DNA of 64,000 nt from Gnetum montanum (taxonomy: Eukaryota; Streptophyta; Gnetopsida; Gnetales; Gnetaceae): NCBI GenBank assembly GCA_015680685.1, contig MNCI01017629.1:526702-590701 (forward strand), given 5' to 3'. Within the stretch, counting starts at the first letter, position 1, and each line of letters starts with the position of its first letter. The notes beneath the pieces are model-generated. The model ran no database searches and was not told the DNA's origin. It saw nothing but the letters and a program-made list of their open reading frames with translations. The translations under genes and the position numbers were made by a program. Below, one piece after another: positions 47,440 through 58,289 of the stretch.

Positions 47440-48000
47440 TATACATGATGCATGGAACATGATTTCTCTTAATTATTCTAAAGCCATCTTCCTTGGAAAT
47501 CTCCAAGGAGAGGCCTATGATTCCCAATCATGCATCTATTGTGCTCAACCAAACCATTCCCATGATGATTAGGAAGTCCTCCTTACAGTTGTCTACTTAG
47601 ATCACCAAGAAGTCAATAGGATATGACCACCTAGAAATAGTAATCACAGTGTCCTCCACCAATCTCATAGGAATGGTGATGGATTGATCTACCAACTCAA
47701 GACAAATTTTTCTCTTCTTAAGAGGAGATAGGCTCAAGGCTTTGTGCATTTCATGAGAGATCAAATTGACACTAGAACTTGAGTGCATAAGATCCTTACA
47801 AGGATTATTCCCAGTGATTTTTAAATAAATGAGGGGACTCCTAGGATTAAATATCTTCCTAAGAAAGTGGCTAGTATTTATCCAATTTGTAACCATATGC
47901 ATTAACATGATAGTGTGCACTTTGCAAGGAATTTGATTTGAAGGGATCTCAAAGGATGTTGTAGAGGAAGAAGGAGAAGCAGGGTCAATAGTCACAAGTG
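47440..48000 (-). pseudogene. pro: Aspartic protease region (element D)
   Basis: The open segment 47597-47995 contains the N-terminal HTIMLMHMVTNWI stretch shared with A-C and an active-site loop DLMHSSSSVNLIS, in which D-S-G has become H-S-S. A strand matching LVDQSITIPMRLVEDT follows. The domain continues past the open segment with a weak RxWxS motif and CIMYSDIGC at about 47440. Inactive. Confidence 0.8.
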
Positions 48001-48519
48001 TCTGTTAGGGCTTAGTAGGATTGATGGTCTAGAAAAATGGCCATTTTCAAGGCTTAGTATCCAAACAACTTGGCTAGGGAGCTGATTGTAATTTAAGATC
48101 CCTTGTGACATTTCTTTGCTATGGTTGGGCTAGAATCACACCTTGCATGTATTGAGCAAGTGGAAACTAAGTTGAGGGTGGATGTACAACTACATAAAGA
48201 TGAGAAGGGTAATATGGAAATGAGAATTTCTATCTTGAAGATTATGCTCTATAATATTGAAGAGGGTAGTAGTGGTGTTGGAAAGAGGAATGACTGTAAG
48301 AGTCATGTGGTGAAATGAGCAACTGAACATAATACCCATATAGATCTAGCTACCAATAAGGTTACTACTACCTTGGTGATGGCATCCCTCACAACTGTGG
48401 GTGCTACCACTACTGGTACTACTCATGAGGTTGAGGTGGAGCTCCCATAGGATAGTAGGCTTGTTGGTGGAATTGCTTGTAGTTGCCTTGATGATAACAC
48501 AACCTCCTAGGTGTTTTCC

Positions 48520-49510
48520 CTTTTGTCAATCTAGGATTTAGGGCATACATCATAAATTCCTACAAGTGTGACATAGCTGGGTAACATTCCTTTGGATGAT
48601 TGTATTAGTAGATGTCACACACACCATCATCATTTTGTTTTAGAATCCGCAACCTCTTCAATGATAGCAACATCTTTGCCCTTACTCTAATGGACATGTT
48701 CAACATCCTTCATTCTTCTTTTGTCATGACCACTACCTTGCTCTTTGGACTCCTCTACAATTCCAAGAGCCATTTAGAACTTTTTTTCTAAAGAGTCCCA
48801 TATTTTGTCTACCTTGGTTGATATTTTAGAAACAAATTCTTTTATCGACAAGATCTTGCACTACTCTACTTTATCAAGTGGTACCTCCTTCTCATTATCA
48901 CAAAAAAAATCCTCCCTTTTGTGAATGGAAGGGTCTTGATTATATTCTTTCACACTTTCCTTTTTCCTTAGATCACCTTCTTCTTTGACCTTTTGCTTAA
49001 TTAGCCTTTGGATTTGATAGAATATTAGTTCTAAAAGCCTCCCTTGGGCATAGACTCCAAGAGTTCTTATTGTTTCTATCCTAAGCCCATCTATGATATG
49101 GCGTAGCTGATCCCTTTGAGAAAAGCCATGGCTTGGGCATCTGTGAAACAAAGAGTAATATATATCCATAGTTGCATCCAAGGATTCATGTGTTTCTTGC
49201 TTCCAACCTTAGATCTTATTTCTCAAGTTGGATACTTGGGAGTATGTTTGATACTTTTCATTAAATAGTTCAAGCATCATATTCCATTGTTTGATTGATT
49301 TTAGTTCTAAGGATTTGTACTAGCTTTCAACCTCTTTGATCAGTATCCTAGGGAAAAACTTTAGTTTCTGCCATTTATTCTCAATGTTCTGTAAGGCACA
49401 TGCATCATGAAAGGCTTGGAGATGGTTTTGTGGATCAGAATTTTATTCCCCTTCAAACTTGAGGATATTTTTCATGTCCAACATTTGATTTGGTTGTCTT
49501 TCACATGCCA
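48520..49510 (-). pseudogene. gag: gag remnant, 5' truncated (element D)
   Basis: The open segment 48861-49181 contains LRHIIDGLRIETIRTLGVYA, followed by QGRLLELIFYQIQRL, homologous to gag of A-C. The capsid-like part upstream reaches about 49510 and then stops. The zinc-knuckle region at about 48570-48625 is degraded: one cysteine of the C-x2-C pair is lost. Confidence 0.8.
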
Positions 49511-50310
49511 TGCTGAAATCCTTATGTCCAACCATTATCATGTTTATAGCCTAATTAAACCCATGGTAAAGTAAATCAAAGCTATTAAACTATATCAAAG
49601 ATACTTCAACCATTAGATTCATTAAAGCCTTCTTCAAATTTAAGTTATGGCTCTTTATGTATGCTCTTTGTAAAAGCCATAATTAGACCATAACTTATGG
49701 TCTACATAGAGTTTAAATTATGACTCATGATTGACACATAGTATACATCAAATAAAAATGTCTTTATTTTGGGCCATCATGATCTCACAACATGAGGTCA
49801 TCATAACTCATGGTCTTAATAATTTACATGAAAGAGCTAAGTGTAGTCAGCACAACTTGACCATGATCCTTAGTCAAGTAATCACAACCTGACCTTGATC
49901 CATGATTAGGTAACTACAAGTTATTCATGACTTATGATCAAGTTAACTAGTCAAAGGGCCTAAGGTCAATAGATAAGTATCTATAGCAATTATCACAACC
50001 TAACCATGACTAATTCTTAAGCTAGCAAGATGTGACCATGATCCTTATTTGGTAAACCACAAGCCATCCACTGCTAGTAGTCACTATTTTTAACCTTAGC
50101 ATAGAGAATGACTTGATCATGATCCATGATCAGGTACTAAAACCATATCACGAGGGCACCACATCACATGGTATATTACCATGAGAATATCATAAGTAGA
50201 TCATGATTTATGATTTAATAAAATTTGTAGAGTTTGTTGATTTTAAAATCTAAGCTTTGGAAGTAATCTCAATACATTAGAAAGCCTTTTGCTATGCCAA
50301 ATTCTAATAC
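49510..50310 (+). repeat. Repeat X copy 2, right part
   Basis: Aligns with 35930-36690. The junction with element D falls in AAATCCTTATGTCC at about 49520, which resembles both the D-like sequence (ggaattcttat) and the X sequence (aaatcttatcttatg), suggesting joining at microhomology. About 640 bp of X, compared with copy 1, is missing here. Confidence 0.6.
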
Positions 50311-50889
50311 CAACTTCATTCAACTTAGTAGTATATACCATTTTTTTCTTATAATATTATTATTATATGGTTTTAACATCAAATCTCATAACTTTCTATT
50401 AATAATCATTTCATATTCCTCCTACATGACATTTTGGTAATATAGTTTTTTTAGTGTCTACTTCACATTCTTTGTAGGTTCTATATTTAGGATCTTTGTA
50501 GAAAGATAAAGTTCCTCTTTGGGTTTTCGTGATTGGTTTCTTATTATCATAGGTTCATTTATATCTCTTAGTAGTATTTCTCATGGACCTTTAATAGTTT
50601 TGTATCATCATTTTGACATTTTTCTTTGATGAACCCAGGATATCTTTATTGAACAATTTTTTATTTTGGTGAGTTAAAAATTATAAATGGAAAAGTACGT
50701 TTTGGTGGATATGCTTGTGTTTAGAATTGAGATGATATAGAATACTTGGAAGCTAATGTACAACATGAAATGTGATATTCAAAAGAGTTTTGTAAGAATC
50801 TAAGATCCCATGGAAAGACAATTAGGAATTTCAAAATAAAGACTCAATGAGTTCAACGAAAGATCAAGGTTAAGACTTGAAATTTCAAG
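50311..50889. other. Unassigned sequence
   Basis: No recognised domain or repeat identity. Confidence 0.3.
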
Positions 50890-51560
50890 ACTTGTTATTA
50901 TTTAAGATCAACCAAGAAGACTTGAAAATATTAAATATTACATGTACTTTTAGGTAAGAATTCCTAGATTTTTTAGAACGTCATAGTAAAAGGATGAATA
51001 TCATCACCAAAAAGTGGATGTTCCAACCTATGGTGAAGATCCTAGATTTAGTGTGAACATCATAGTATAGTATATAATGATCTCAAACTTTAGTCTTTAG
51101 CCAAGGTAAATGTCCCATAGGGTATATATACTAGCTAAAATATGAAAATTCCACAAAATTTGATTTAAATATTAGGGTGGATGACCTAGATATTCTCAAA
51201 TATCTCACCTAAATGTCAACCTTTACAGCTAGATGTCCAAGCCACAAATGGAAAGTCCCACATGATCATTTAGGTAAATAGCCATTTTTCAAGATTTAGA
51301 AACTTTTTTGGGTATGAGGATTATAAAATAATGTACCCATATACTAAGTTAGTAAGCAATCCAAGGCAACAATTGAATTCATCATTTTAGATTGGATACC
51401 TTAGAATTGATTAATCAAGAATTTGCATTGGCTAAGCAGCAATAAGGGATAGATTATTTGTTGAAAGATTAGAAGTTGCATCATTATTTTTACATAATTT
51501 TCCTAGCATTTGAGTGATTTTTATTCATTTTGTTTCTGTAAAAATGTTTTTCTTATTCCT
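50890..51560 (+). repeat. Copia-type LTR, copy 2, left part
   Basis: Aligns with 26140-26755, including the block ggattataaaataatg and the closing taattttcctag. The LTR resumes at about 53150 after an insertion. Confidence 0.5.
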
Positions 51561-51569
51561 ACAAAGACA

Positions 51570-53150
51570 CCTCCATGAATTAAGTGTTAAGATACTTAGC
51601 ATGTAATCTAAATGGTCTTCAAATCAATGTACCCCTTGATATGTCAATGATTATAGAATAAAGGAATAAGAATCCTCCAATCAAATAGAGACTTAGCCTA
51701 CGCGTGAACTATGAATAACAAAAGATAATGAAAATGTAAAATTTTTTCAATATTAAAATAACTAAGTAAAAAATCATTAAAAATGACTAAGTGTGTATTA
51801 TTGAAAAATAAACTAAGTATCTAATAAGTTGTGAACATTGAAATAAAAATAAACTGTACAGTATAGGTAAAAAACATAAAATATTAAAACACTATAATTT
51901 TGACATGATAAAAAGGGTTTTGATTTTCTCTCCAAATGATGAGTTTTTACGTTGAAAAATGGCTAAGTGTAAAATGCTAAACTATAGACTCAGTATGGAA
52001 TATGATGTAAGAAAGAGGAAAAATTATAAGTATAGAATACAAGAAAAGGAGTGTAAAATAATAAAAGTGAAATACATTCATATGGGGAAAAGGTCACAAA
52101 TCCTTTCTTGAAAAGTAAAATGTTGTATTAATGAGTTGAAGTGTTTCCCTTCTATGGAGGGCCAAACTACAAATGATGGAAGAGAAAAAATTATGAATGT
52201 GATAAGATTGATAAAAGAAGCTCATATCTTGAGAAAACTATAGATTTGGAGAGTGGAATCAAACCTCTAGAGGCTTTGGTAATGGATGGAAAATTTGTAG
52301 ACATGATACAGAGTCAATTCTAGGCCTAAACAGGGCTATTGCAGTAAGGTTTCCATTATTGATGCAGAAGATGAAAAAATTCTAACTTTGAAAAGTGATG
52401 TAGAAGATTGAAAATTTTATCTTTGAAAATGATGGAGAAGGTGTTGAAGGTGGCCAAGGAGCATGTGGGTATTATAGTGGTAGTAGGTGCTCATGCTTTT
52501 GATCTCTTGAAATTTGACTAGTAATCTCAAATCTCAAAAAATATTATAAATTTTTTAAAGATATAATCCTAAAAATTATGTTTTGAGCTTGTATTTATAG
52601 GCTTAGAGCTACCAAATTCAATATAGGATTTCTAAGACTAAAATTGGAGTTGAGTGTAACTTGTATGAAGTTTACACTAGATTAGAAAAAAGCAAGTTTG
52701 ACTTTGATTTTGATGTCTAGTGTCATTTTTGGTTCCTCTACATTGATTCTAACCTTTTGAAATTTAACATTAGTTGGATCATTGATGTCCCATGTTAATC
52801 TTATCAAAATACATCCAATATCATTTTTTCTTTTGATGCTTAATGTTAATTCCCGTTGATGTTCAATATTGGTCTTACTTTTGACATCTAATGTCAATTC
52901 ACACCTAGAAAAATTTTGAGTCATGTTAGCTTCAATACTTAGAATAATTTTTATTTGTATTAATGTGAACACTTGGAAAGATTTTTATTCTAGAGTTTTT
53001 TAGGACTCATGGACACTTAATTTCATAACTTGGATTATGAGTTCAAATGGTTCCCAATGACCTTTAGGAGCTAAGAATGTATCTTGTGATGATATATTTA
53101 GGGAATTTTGTGCTAAATCCTTATGAAAGGAGGTTGAAACTACACTTAGT
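51570..53150 (-). repeat. Repeat Y copy 1, probable LTR in minus orientation
   Basis: Aligns by eye with 61130-62650, most clearly around ccttctatggagg (52150 and 61667), at aaaattctaac, and at the TATA-like tatttataggc (52592, minus-strand TATAAATA). U3 at 52700-52920 holds about five TTGATGTYYAATGTTAATTC-like units. It sits inside a copia-type LTR; exact ends were not found. Confidence 0.5.
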
Positions 53151-53490
53151 TTTGATTCAAAGTTAATTGAAAACATGGTACAAAAAATTCATTTATCTGT
53201 TGTACTCATATCTATTACTCCATATCATTGATTGTATCATTTGAGTATTAGATTTTTATCTAGAACTTTCTATGTTATTTGTTTCATTACCCTAGTTTAA
53301 GCATGTTGTTGTGTAGATCTAAGATGTAAACTAATCTCTACTACACTCTTCATTTTATTGTATTTATTAACTACTTTATGAAGTCTTGAGTCTTTCTAAG
53401 GGAATATCTACATCTACATTATAGTCCTAAGAGGTTTTTACTTGGGTGAATAAGTGATTGTTGCATTTTCTTTATCCTATGAGGTTAATG
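53150..53490 (+). repeat. Copia-type LTR, copy 2, right part
   Basis: Aligns with 26760-27060, including tattaccctagttt and the atctacattatagtcctaagagg block. Confidence 0.5.
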
Positions 53491-53499
53491 CTACATCCT

Positions 53500-54575
53500 T
53501 AATGTACTTAACAAAATTCATAGCATCATGGAGGCTAAGTAGCCTAGGATAAACAATAGTTTCTCTAATATAGTCATTAATGCCACCTTTAAAGATGTCC
53601 AAAAGGTATTCATCATGGAGTGGATGAGTAAGCTTCATTATGACTAATGTTAATATAGAGATAAACTTAAAGATAAATTAATAGGGAGATATTTAATTAC
53701 TAGGAGCTTTTGCAAAGTGCCACACATAACGATATTATATTTAACTCTTTCCACAAAGGTGGTGAAGAGTTGTTCCAAGGTAGTGATAGACCTAGAAGGA
53801 AGAAACCTATACCATTCAAGTGATTTTTATTTTAAGGTGTTGGAAAATATTCTAAGGATGGTATGATGGTAGTTAGCTAATAGCATGCTTTCATTATAAA
53901 AGATGATGACATAATTCATGGGATCAAATCCTTCATTATAGTTAGTAAAAATTGGTAGGAAAAACTCCTTAGAAACTTGAGCAAGTAAGATCGATGGACT
54001 AGTAAGATTAGTAAGAAGATTAACAAAAGAAATAGTAGGGTTGATCTCATGTAATGATATGGCCTTTTTTATTTAATCCTTTTTAACTTGCAACCTAGAT
54101 GAAAGATCTTGAAGCAATAACATCAATTTAGGAGAAACTCTAGAAATAGATAGCATAGTAGGATTACGTAAAAATTAATTATGGATAGACAAAGTTAACT
54201 AGGGTGGTAAAATAGTAGATACAGAGATAGATTATGAGACATTATACAGAGGAAAACACTAGAAAGGTGGAAGAAATGATAGTGAGAATTGTGGTTGTTG
54301 GACTTGTGGCACCAGGTATGATGATTGGAAGATGCTTAGTAAAATATTAGAGTGTTAAGCTTGTGCAAGAGGCGTTGGATTCACAATGGATGTGTTGGAG
54401 AATAAGATATATGAAAATGGCAAGATAACTACTGGTGGGACAATGATCACCAAAGTCGTGGACATGGATAAAAAAATTCTATTAGTTTAAAGAATATGGA
54501 TGAAAAACTGATTAGTAATTTTAATGTGGTTAACCTATTGTAGAATCAGACTTTACAATTATTTAGTATGCTAAT
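53500..54575 (-). pseudogene. gag: Ty3/gypsy gag remnant interrupted by chromovirus E
   Basis: At about 53700-53960 the minus strand gives EGFDPMNYVIIFYNESMLLA, then FSNTLK, a stop, then SLEWYRFLPSRSITTLEQLF and TTFVERV. This is the classic Retrotrans_gag pattern (DPxxHL..., AxxWYxxLPxxSIxSFxxL). Two or more stops break it. The upstream (5') part of the element runs to 54575 and resumes beyond 60631. The element may belong to the Y LTR family at 61100-62650, which lies on its 5' side in the same orientation. Confidence 0.7.
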
Positions 54576-55490
54576 TGGTATAGGGACACCTCTTCTAATT
54601 ACCCTTTTTCCCCTACATTTGTGTTTATAGGTTTTAGGATTTTTGAAGACATATTGGAGGATAAGAAGATGTCTTGGGTAAGGCTTGTAGCTAATAAAAG
54701 ACATCTTGGGATTAGAGAAAATGCCTTGTCTAGAGTGTAGTCTTCTTAGAAAAGACATCTTGCAAAAGAGAAGATACCTTATGCAAGATTTTTCTTGTCG
54801 ATAGCAGATGCCTCACCATGGAGGAGATGTCTTCCCTACAAGCTGGGATCTGATTTGAGATGTCTATCCAAAACCAAAGATAACCCATATGGTTGGGAAA
54901 CTTCTAAATTTGGTCATTCTAATTTAAAAAGTAACAGAAGAAGATAGGAAAGAATGGAAAATAATGGAGGCTCTTCAAGTGGAACTTAAGGAAAGTTTCC
55001 TATGGTTTTTCATATCTTGATTTATGATAAATATGGATTGTTTCATTCTTGAAAATATATAGAATTGTGAGTGGATATTTCTAAATGCATGCCCTTATTT
55101 TTATGAGAGATTAGGCAAGGTGTAGAGAGAACATTGAGTAAGTGCATAGAGGTTGTAGCTCCAAACTCAATTATGTTATGTGTTAGCCTATGTATTCCTA
55201 GTCTTTCTTGTATATTGAGATCTCATTCCTGAGTTATGGAAGACTCTCTATATTGGTTATGTCTTGCATTGAGAATAGTCATTGTATGATTGTAGAATCT
55301 CATGCTCTATAATATCATTTTAGTGTGAAAGGTTTTGGATGTTTTTGAGTTTTGGGAACCTTGTTGTAATCTTCTAATTGAATAATTGAAAATAGCTAAT
55401 CTTCTTATTTTCCAAAAAACGTTATTATCTTTTCATAATATTTGGATTTATTATTTGAAGGTGATTAATTATTGGAGTGAAACTCCTACA
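54576..55490 (+). repeat. 5' LTR of chromovirus E (915 bp)
   Basis: Starts TGGTATAGGGACACC and ends CTCCTACA. U3 contains several AAGACATCTT/AAGATGTCTT-like motifs (about 54646, 54668, 54699, 54754, 54823, 54859). Confidence 0.93.
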
Positions 55491-55497
55491 ACGTTAT

Positions 55498-55515
55498 TGG
55501 TATTAGAGATTTCAA
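55498..55515 (+). promoter_or_regulatory. Primer-binding site of chromovirus E
   Basis: TGGTATTAGAGA is one base off TGGTATCAGAGC in its first eleven bases. It starts seven bases after the LTR. Confidence 0.75.
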
Positions 55516-55566
55516 GCTTTGTGTTTATTTTTGCTTATAATTAGTTGGGGATTTTTTCTAGGTTAG

Positions 55567-56200
55567 ATGGCACCTAAGAAGAAATAGGTTCAATCCCTTC
55601 ATAGAGACATGGAGAGCATGAATTCTACCTTCTAGATGATGGTTTCTTGGTTAGATGAATAAACTCATCAAAGACAAGAGACTATTACGAAGTTAAAATT
55701 TCTAAGATAAGGTAACAAGGATGTTAAAGAATTTTACATCAAATTTTGTGAAATTTTCCATAAAGATAATGTGAATTGGGAAGAATATCAACAAGTTTTA
55801 GTCTTTGTAGGAGGTCTCAAAATGGCATACTAGTAGGAGTTTTCTTTTTATGAGTCATAAAATCTTGATAAGGCTTATGGTTTAGCACTTAAGGCTAAGA
55901 AGAAATTAAGTGAATTCAAGAATAGGAGCAAACAAAATCCCAAGAAAAAGGAGAAGGGATCTAAATCTGAAAAGGGATCCAAGTACAAAACTGAAGACAA
56001 TGATGAAAACCATGACAAGAATACTAAAAGATGTTATTTGAAGGATAAAGAGAAGAAGGACCAAGGCAAGAGAGGCAAGGGCAAAGGAAGAAATTCATAG
56101 AAAATCCACTACTTTAAGTGTGAATAATGGGAACAAAAACAATGGAAATGTCCACTTCATAAGATGGCCAAGGGTAAAGATGTGTAAAACATGGAGGTGG
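55567..56200 (+). pseudogene. gag: gag of chromovirus E, internally deleted
   Basis: The frame opens MAPKKK at 55567. The N-terminal segment up to about 55690 is followed directly by KDVKEFYIKFCEIFHKDNVN and VFVGGLK, the end of the usual capsid domain. The central W-containing part of Retrotrans_gag is missing, so roughly 150 codons have been deleted. A lysine-rich linker follows (KAKKKLSEFKNRSKQ). A damaged zinc knuckle, HYFKCE-stop-WEQKQWKCP, lies at about 56105-56150. Confidence 0.78.
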
Positions 56201-56229
56201 ATGAATCATCAAGCTAAGATCATCATAGT

Positions 56230-56720
56230 AGTAATCCTAATGATCCAAAAATTGAGGATTTTTTTGAATTAAATTCTTGTGAATTCATGGGGAATGTGAA
56301 TATAGGAGATCATCCTTATAGAAAATTGTTATTTCAAATTGGGACTAGATGTTGTCTTACTAGGGAATGGATTCATAGTTTGATTGATGGGGAAGTCCAA
56401 GAACATGTTATTTCTTCTACGGCAGTTGCTAGATTAGGTTTGGTAACTAATACTCATCCTAGACCTTATAAAGTGCATTGGTTATCTAGAGATTTTTTCA
56501 AGAGGTTAGGGAACAATGTACTTTGAAGTTTAAAATTAAATATTTTCATGGTGTTGTGAAGTGTGATGTGCTTTTAATAGATTGTGAAAATGTGATTTTT
56601 GGTAGACCTTATAATTTTAACAACAATTCTTAGTTTTATGTAGCAAGAAATGTTTGGTTTGTAGCTAGACCTGATGGAATCCATGAGGTGGTTCCCATGA
56701 TAGCTGAAAAAGTAAGGTAG
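56230..56720 (+). pseudogene. pro: Protease region of chromovirus E
   Basis: The open segment 56287-56526 contains SLIDGEVQEHVISSTAVARL, then GLVTNTHPRPYKVHW. This corresponds to the LIxDGGSxxNxxS active site and the HPxPYxxxW motif of chromovirus-type proteases; DGG is DGE here. A degraded LLGRPW-like strand (FLVDLIIL) follows. The frame breaks at 56526. Confidence 0.78.
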
Positions 56721-56869
56721 CAAAGCTCACTTAATGCTTTCTTAATCCTTCTAGGAAAGAGGGAATACATTAAAGAACATGATGAAATAGGTTTTGATTT
56801 TATTATTGTAACAAAAATTGCTACTAATCATGATGATGTGTAGGTTAAACTTCCTATAGGTTTTCTAGG

Positions 56870-57560
56870 ATTGAAGGAGAAATTTCTCAAGGTGTTCAAG
56901 GAGGAATTGGATGAATTGCAATCTATGAGGAATGTACAACATCAAATTGATTTTATTCTTGGTGCTACCATTCCAAATGAAAGATCTTATTAGATGGCAC
57001 CAAATCAACGTGTTGAATTGAAAAGGAAAGTAGAGACGTTACTTGTAAATGACTTTGCAAGAGAATTCATTTCACCTTGTGTAGTTCCATTGGTACTCGT
57101 GTCAAAGAAGGACAATAATGAATAGAGAATGTGCATTGATTCCAAGGTAGTGAATAGTATAATAGTGAGGTATAAGTTTCCAATTCTAAGGATGGATGAT
57201 ATTCTTAATACCCTTAAAAATGTTGAAATGTTTAGCAAAATTGATATCAAGAGTGATTATCATCAAATTAGAATTAGGCCTCATGATGAATGAAAGATGA
57301 CTTTCAAGAAACCAAATGGATTGTTCAAGTGGTTGGTGATGTCATTTGGGATCACAAACACACCTATTACATTCATGTGGTTTGATGCATGATGTGTTGA
57401 TGGACTTGATTGGTAAGTGCTATATTATCTTTTTTCATGACATTTTGGTATATAACTCTAATGTGGAAGAGAACTTGGATCACTTGAGAATGGTATATCT
57501 TAAGTTGAAGGAGGCATAGTTGGTGATCAATGTGAAAAAAGTCATTTCTTCAAGAGGAAA
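56870..57560 (+). pseudogene. Reverse transcriptase of chromovirus E
   Basis: The order of motifs is FKEELDELQSMRNVQHQIDF, MAPNQRVELKRKVETLL (about 56995), SPCVVPLVLVSKKDNNE, RMCIDSKVVNSI (about 57126), KFPILRMDDILNTL, FSKIDIKSDYHQIRI (about 57232-57276) and NGLFKWLVMSFGIT. The catalytic box reads YIIFFHDILVYNS at about 57420-57455: one of the two aspartates of the YxDD box is His. Several stops. Confidence 0.85.
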
Positions 57561-57599
57561 ATCACATATTTAGGGCATGTGATTTCTAAAAATAAAATT

Positions 57600-58260
57600 C
57601 AAATGGAAGCTACCAAGGTAAAAGCTATTAGGGATTGGCCAACTCCTAATACTGTTGGGGAGGTAAGATCATTCCTTGTTATAGAAAGCTTTTATAGATA
57701 GCTCATCAAAAATTCTTGTACTACAAAAATAAAGATTCTAGGTGGGATAATAAAACCTAAGGGAGCTTTAACTTATTGAAAGAAAAATTTACCAATGTAC
57801 CAATGCTTGAAATTGTAGATTTTCAGAAGCTTTTTTAAGTAGAGGTGAATGCAAGTGGACTTGCCATTGGTGGCGTACTTTCACAAGAAGGTAGTTATAT
57901 TGCTTCTTTTTAGAAACATTGAACAAATTAGGAAAAAAATATAGCATATATGAGAAGGATTTNAAAGAGCCATTATTAAGTACAATAGACGAGTGCATGG
58001 ACTATTATATTCAAGATGAACTATTATTTAAACATGGNTCACTTTGATGATGGATCATAAGGAACTTTAATTTCTAAACTCACAAAAGAAGTTAAGTGCA
58101 AAGCACATTGAGTGGATTGCATAGTTACAGGAGTTCAATTTTGCATTGAAGCACAAAAGTGGGATGGATAATGTGGTGGCTGATTCATTGTCTAGGGTGC
58201 ATGTAGTTAATTTCAATGTACCTCTTGTGGAAGGTATGGGTGATTTTGTTTCTTTCTAAG
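57600..58260 (+). pseudogene. RNase H of chromovirus E, with misassembled patch
   Basis: A connection segment with ATKVKAIRDWPTPNTVGEVR precedes FTNVPMLEIVDFQKLF and VEVNASGLAIGGVLSQEGSY (about 57838-57895), the start of a Ty3-type RNase H. After an ERKNIAYMRR-like segment the sequence is replaced between two Ns (57963 and 58038) by an exact copy of 58299-58372. RNase H resumes with SQKKLSAKHIEWIA and LQEFNFALKHKSGMDNVVAD (about 58080-58180). The real sequence at the patch is unknown. Confidence 0.78.
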
Positions 58261-58289
58261 AGCATGATATTGATTTTGGGTAGGTTTGG

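Larger units (their letters stand above)
38333..49510 (-). mobile_element. Element D: Athila-like element with pol and an extra ORF, 5' end deleted
   Basis: Minus strand order: gag remnant (49510-48520), protease, reverse transcriptase, RNase H, integrase, a non-coding gap, a long ORF in the env position, polypurine tract, and 3' LTR (38333-39225). Homology to A-C runs through gag, protease, the pol tail, the 3' region and the LTR. There is no 5' LTR: the gag homology stops at about 49510-49525 and repeat X2 resumes, so the 5' end was deleted together with some flanking DNA. The left target duplication would be CAAAT (38328-38332); the right one is lost. Confidence 0.9.
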
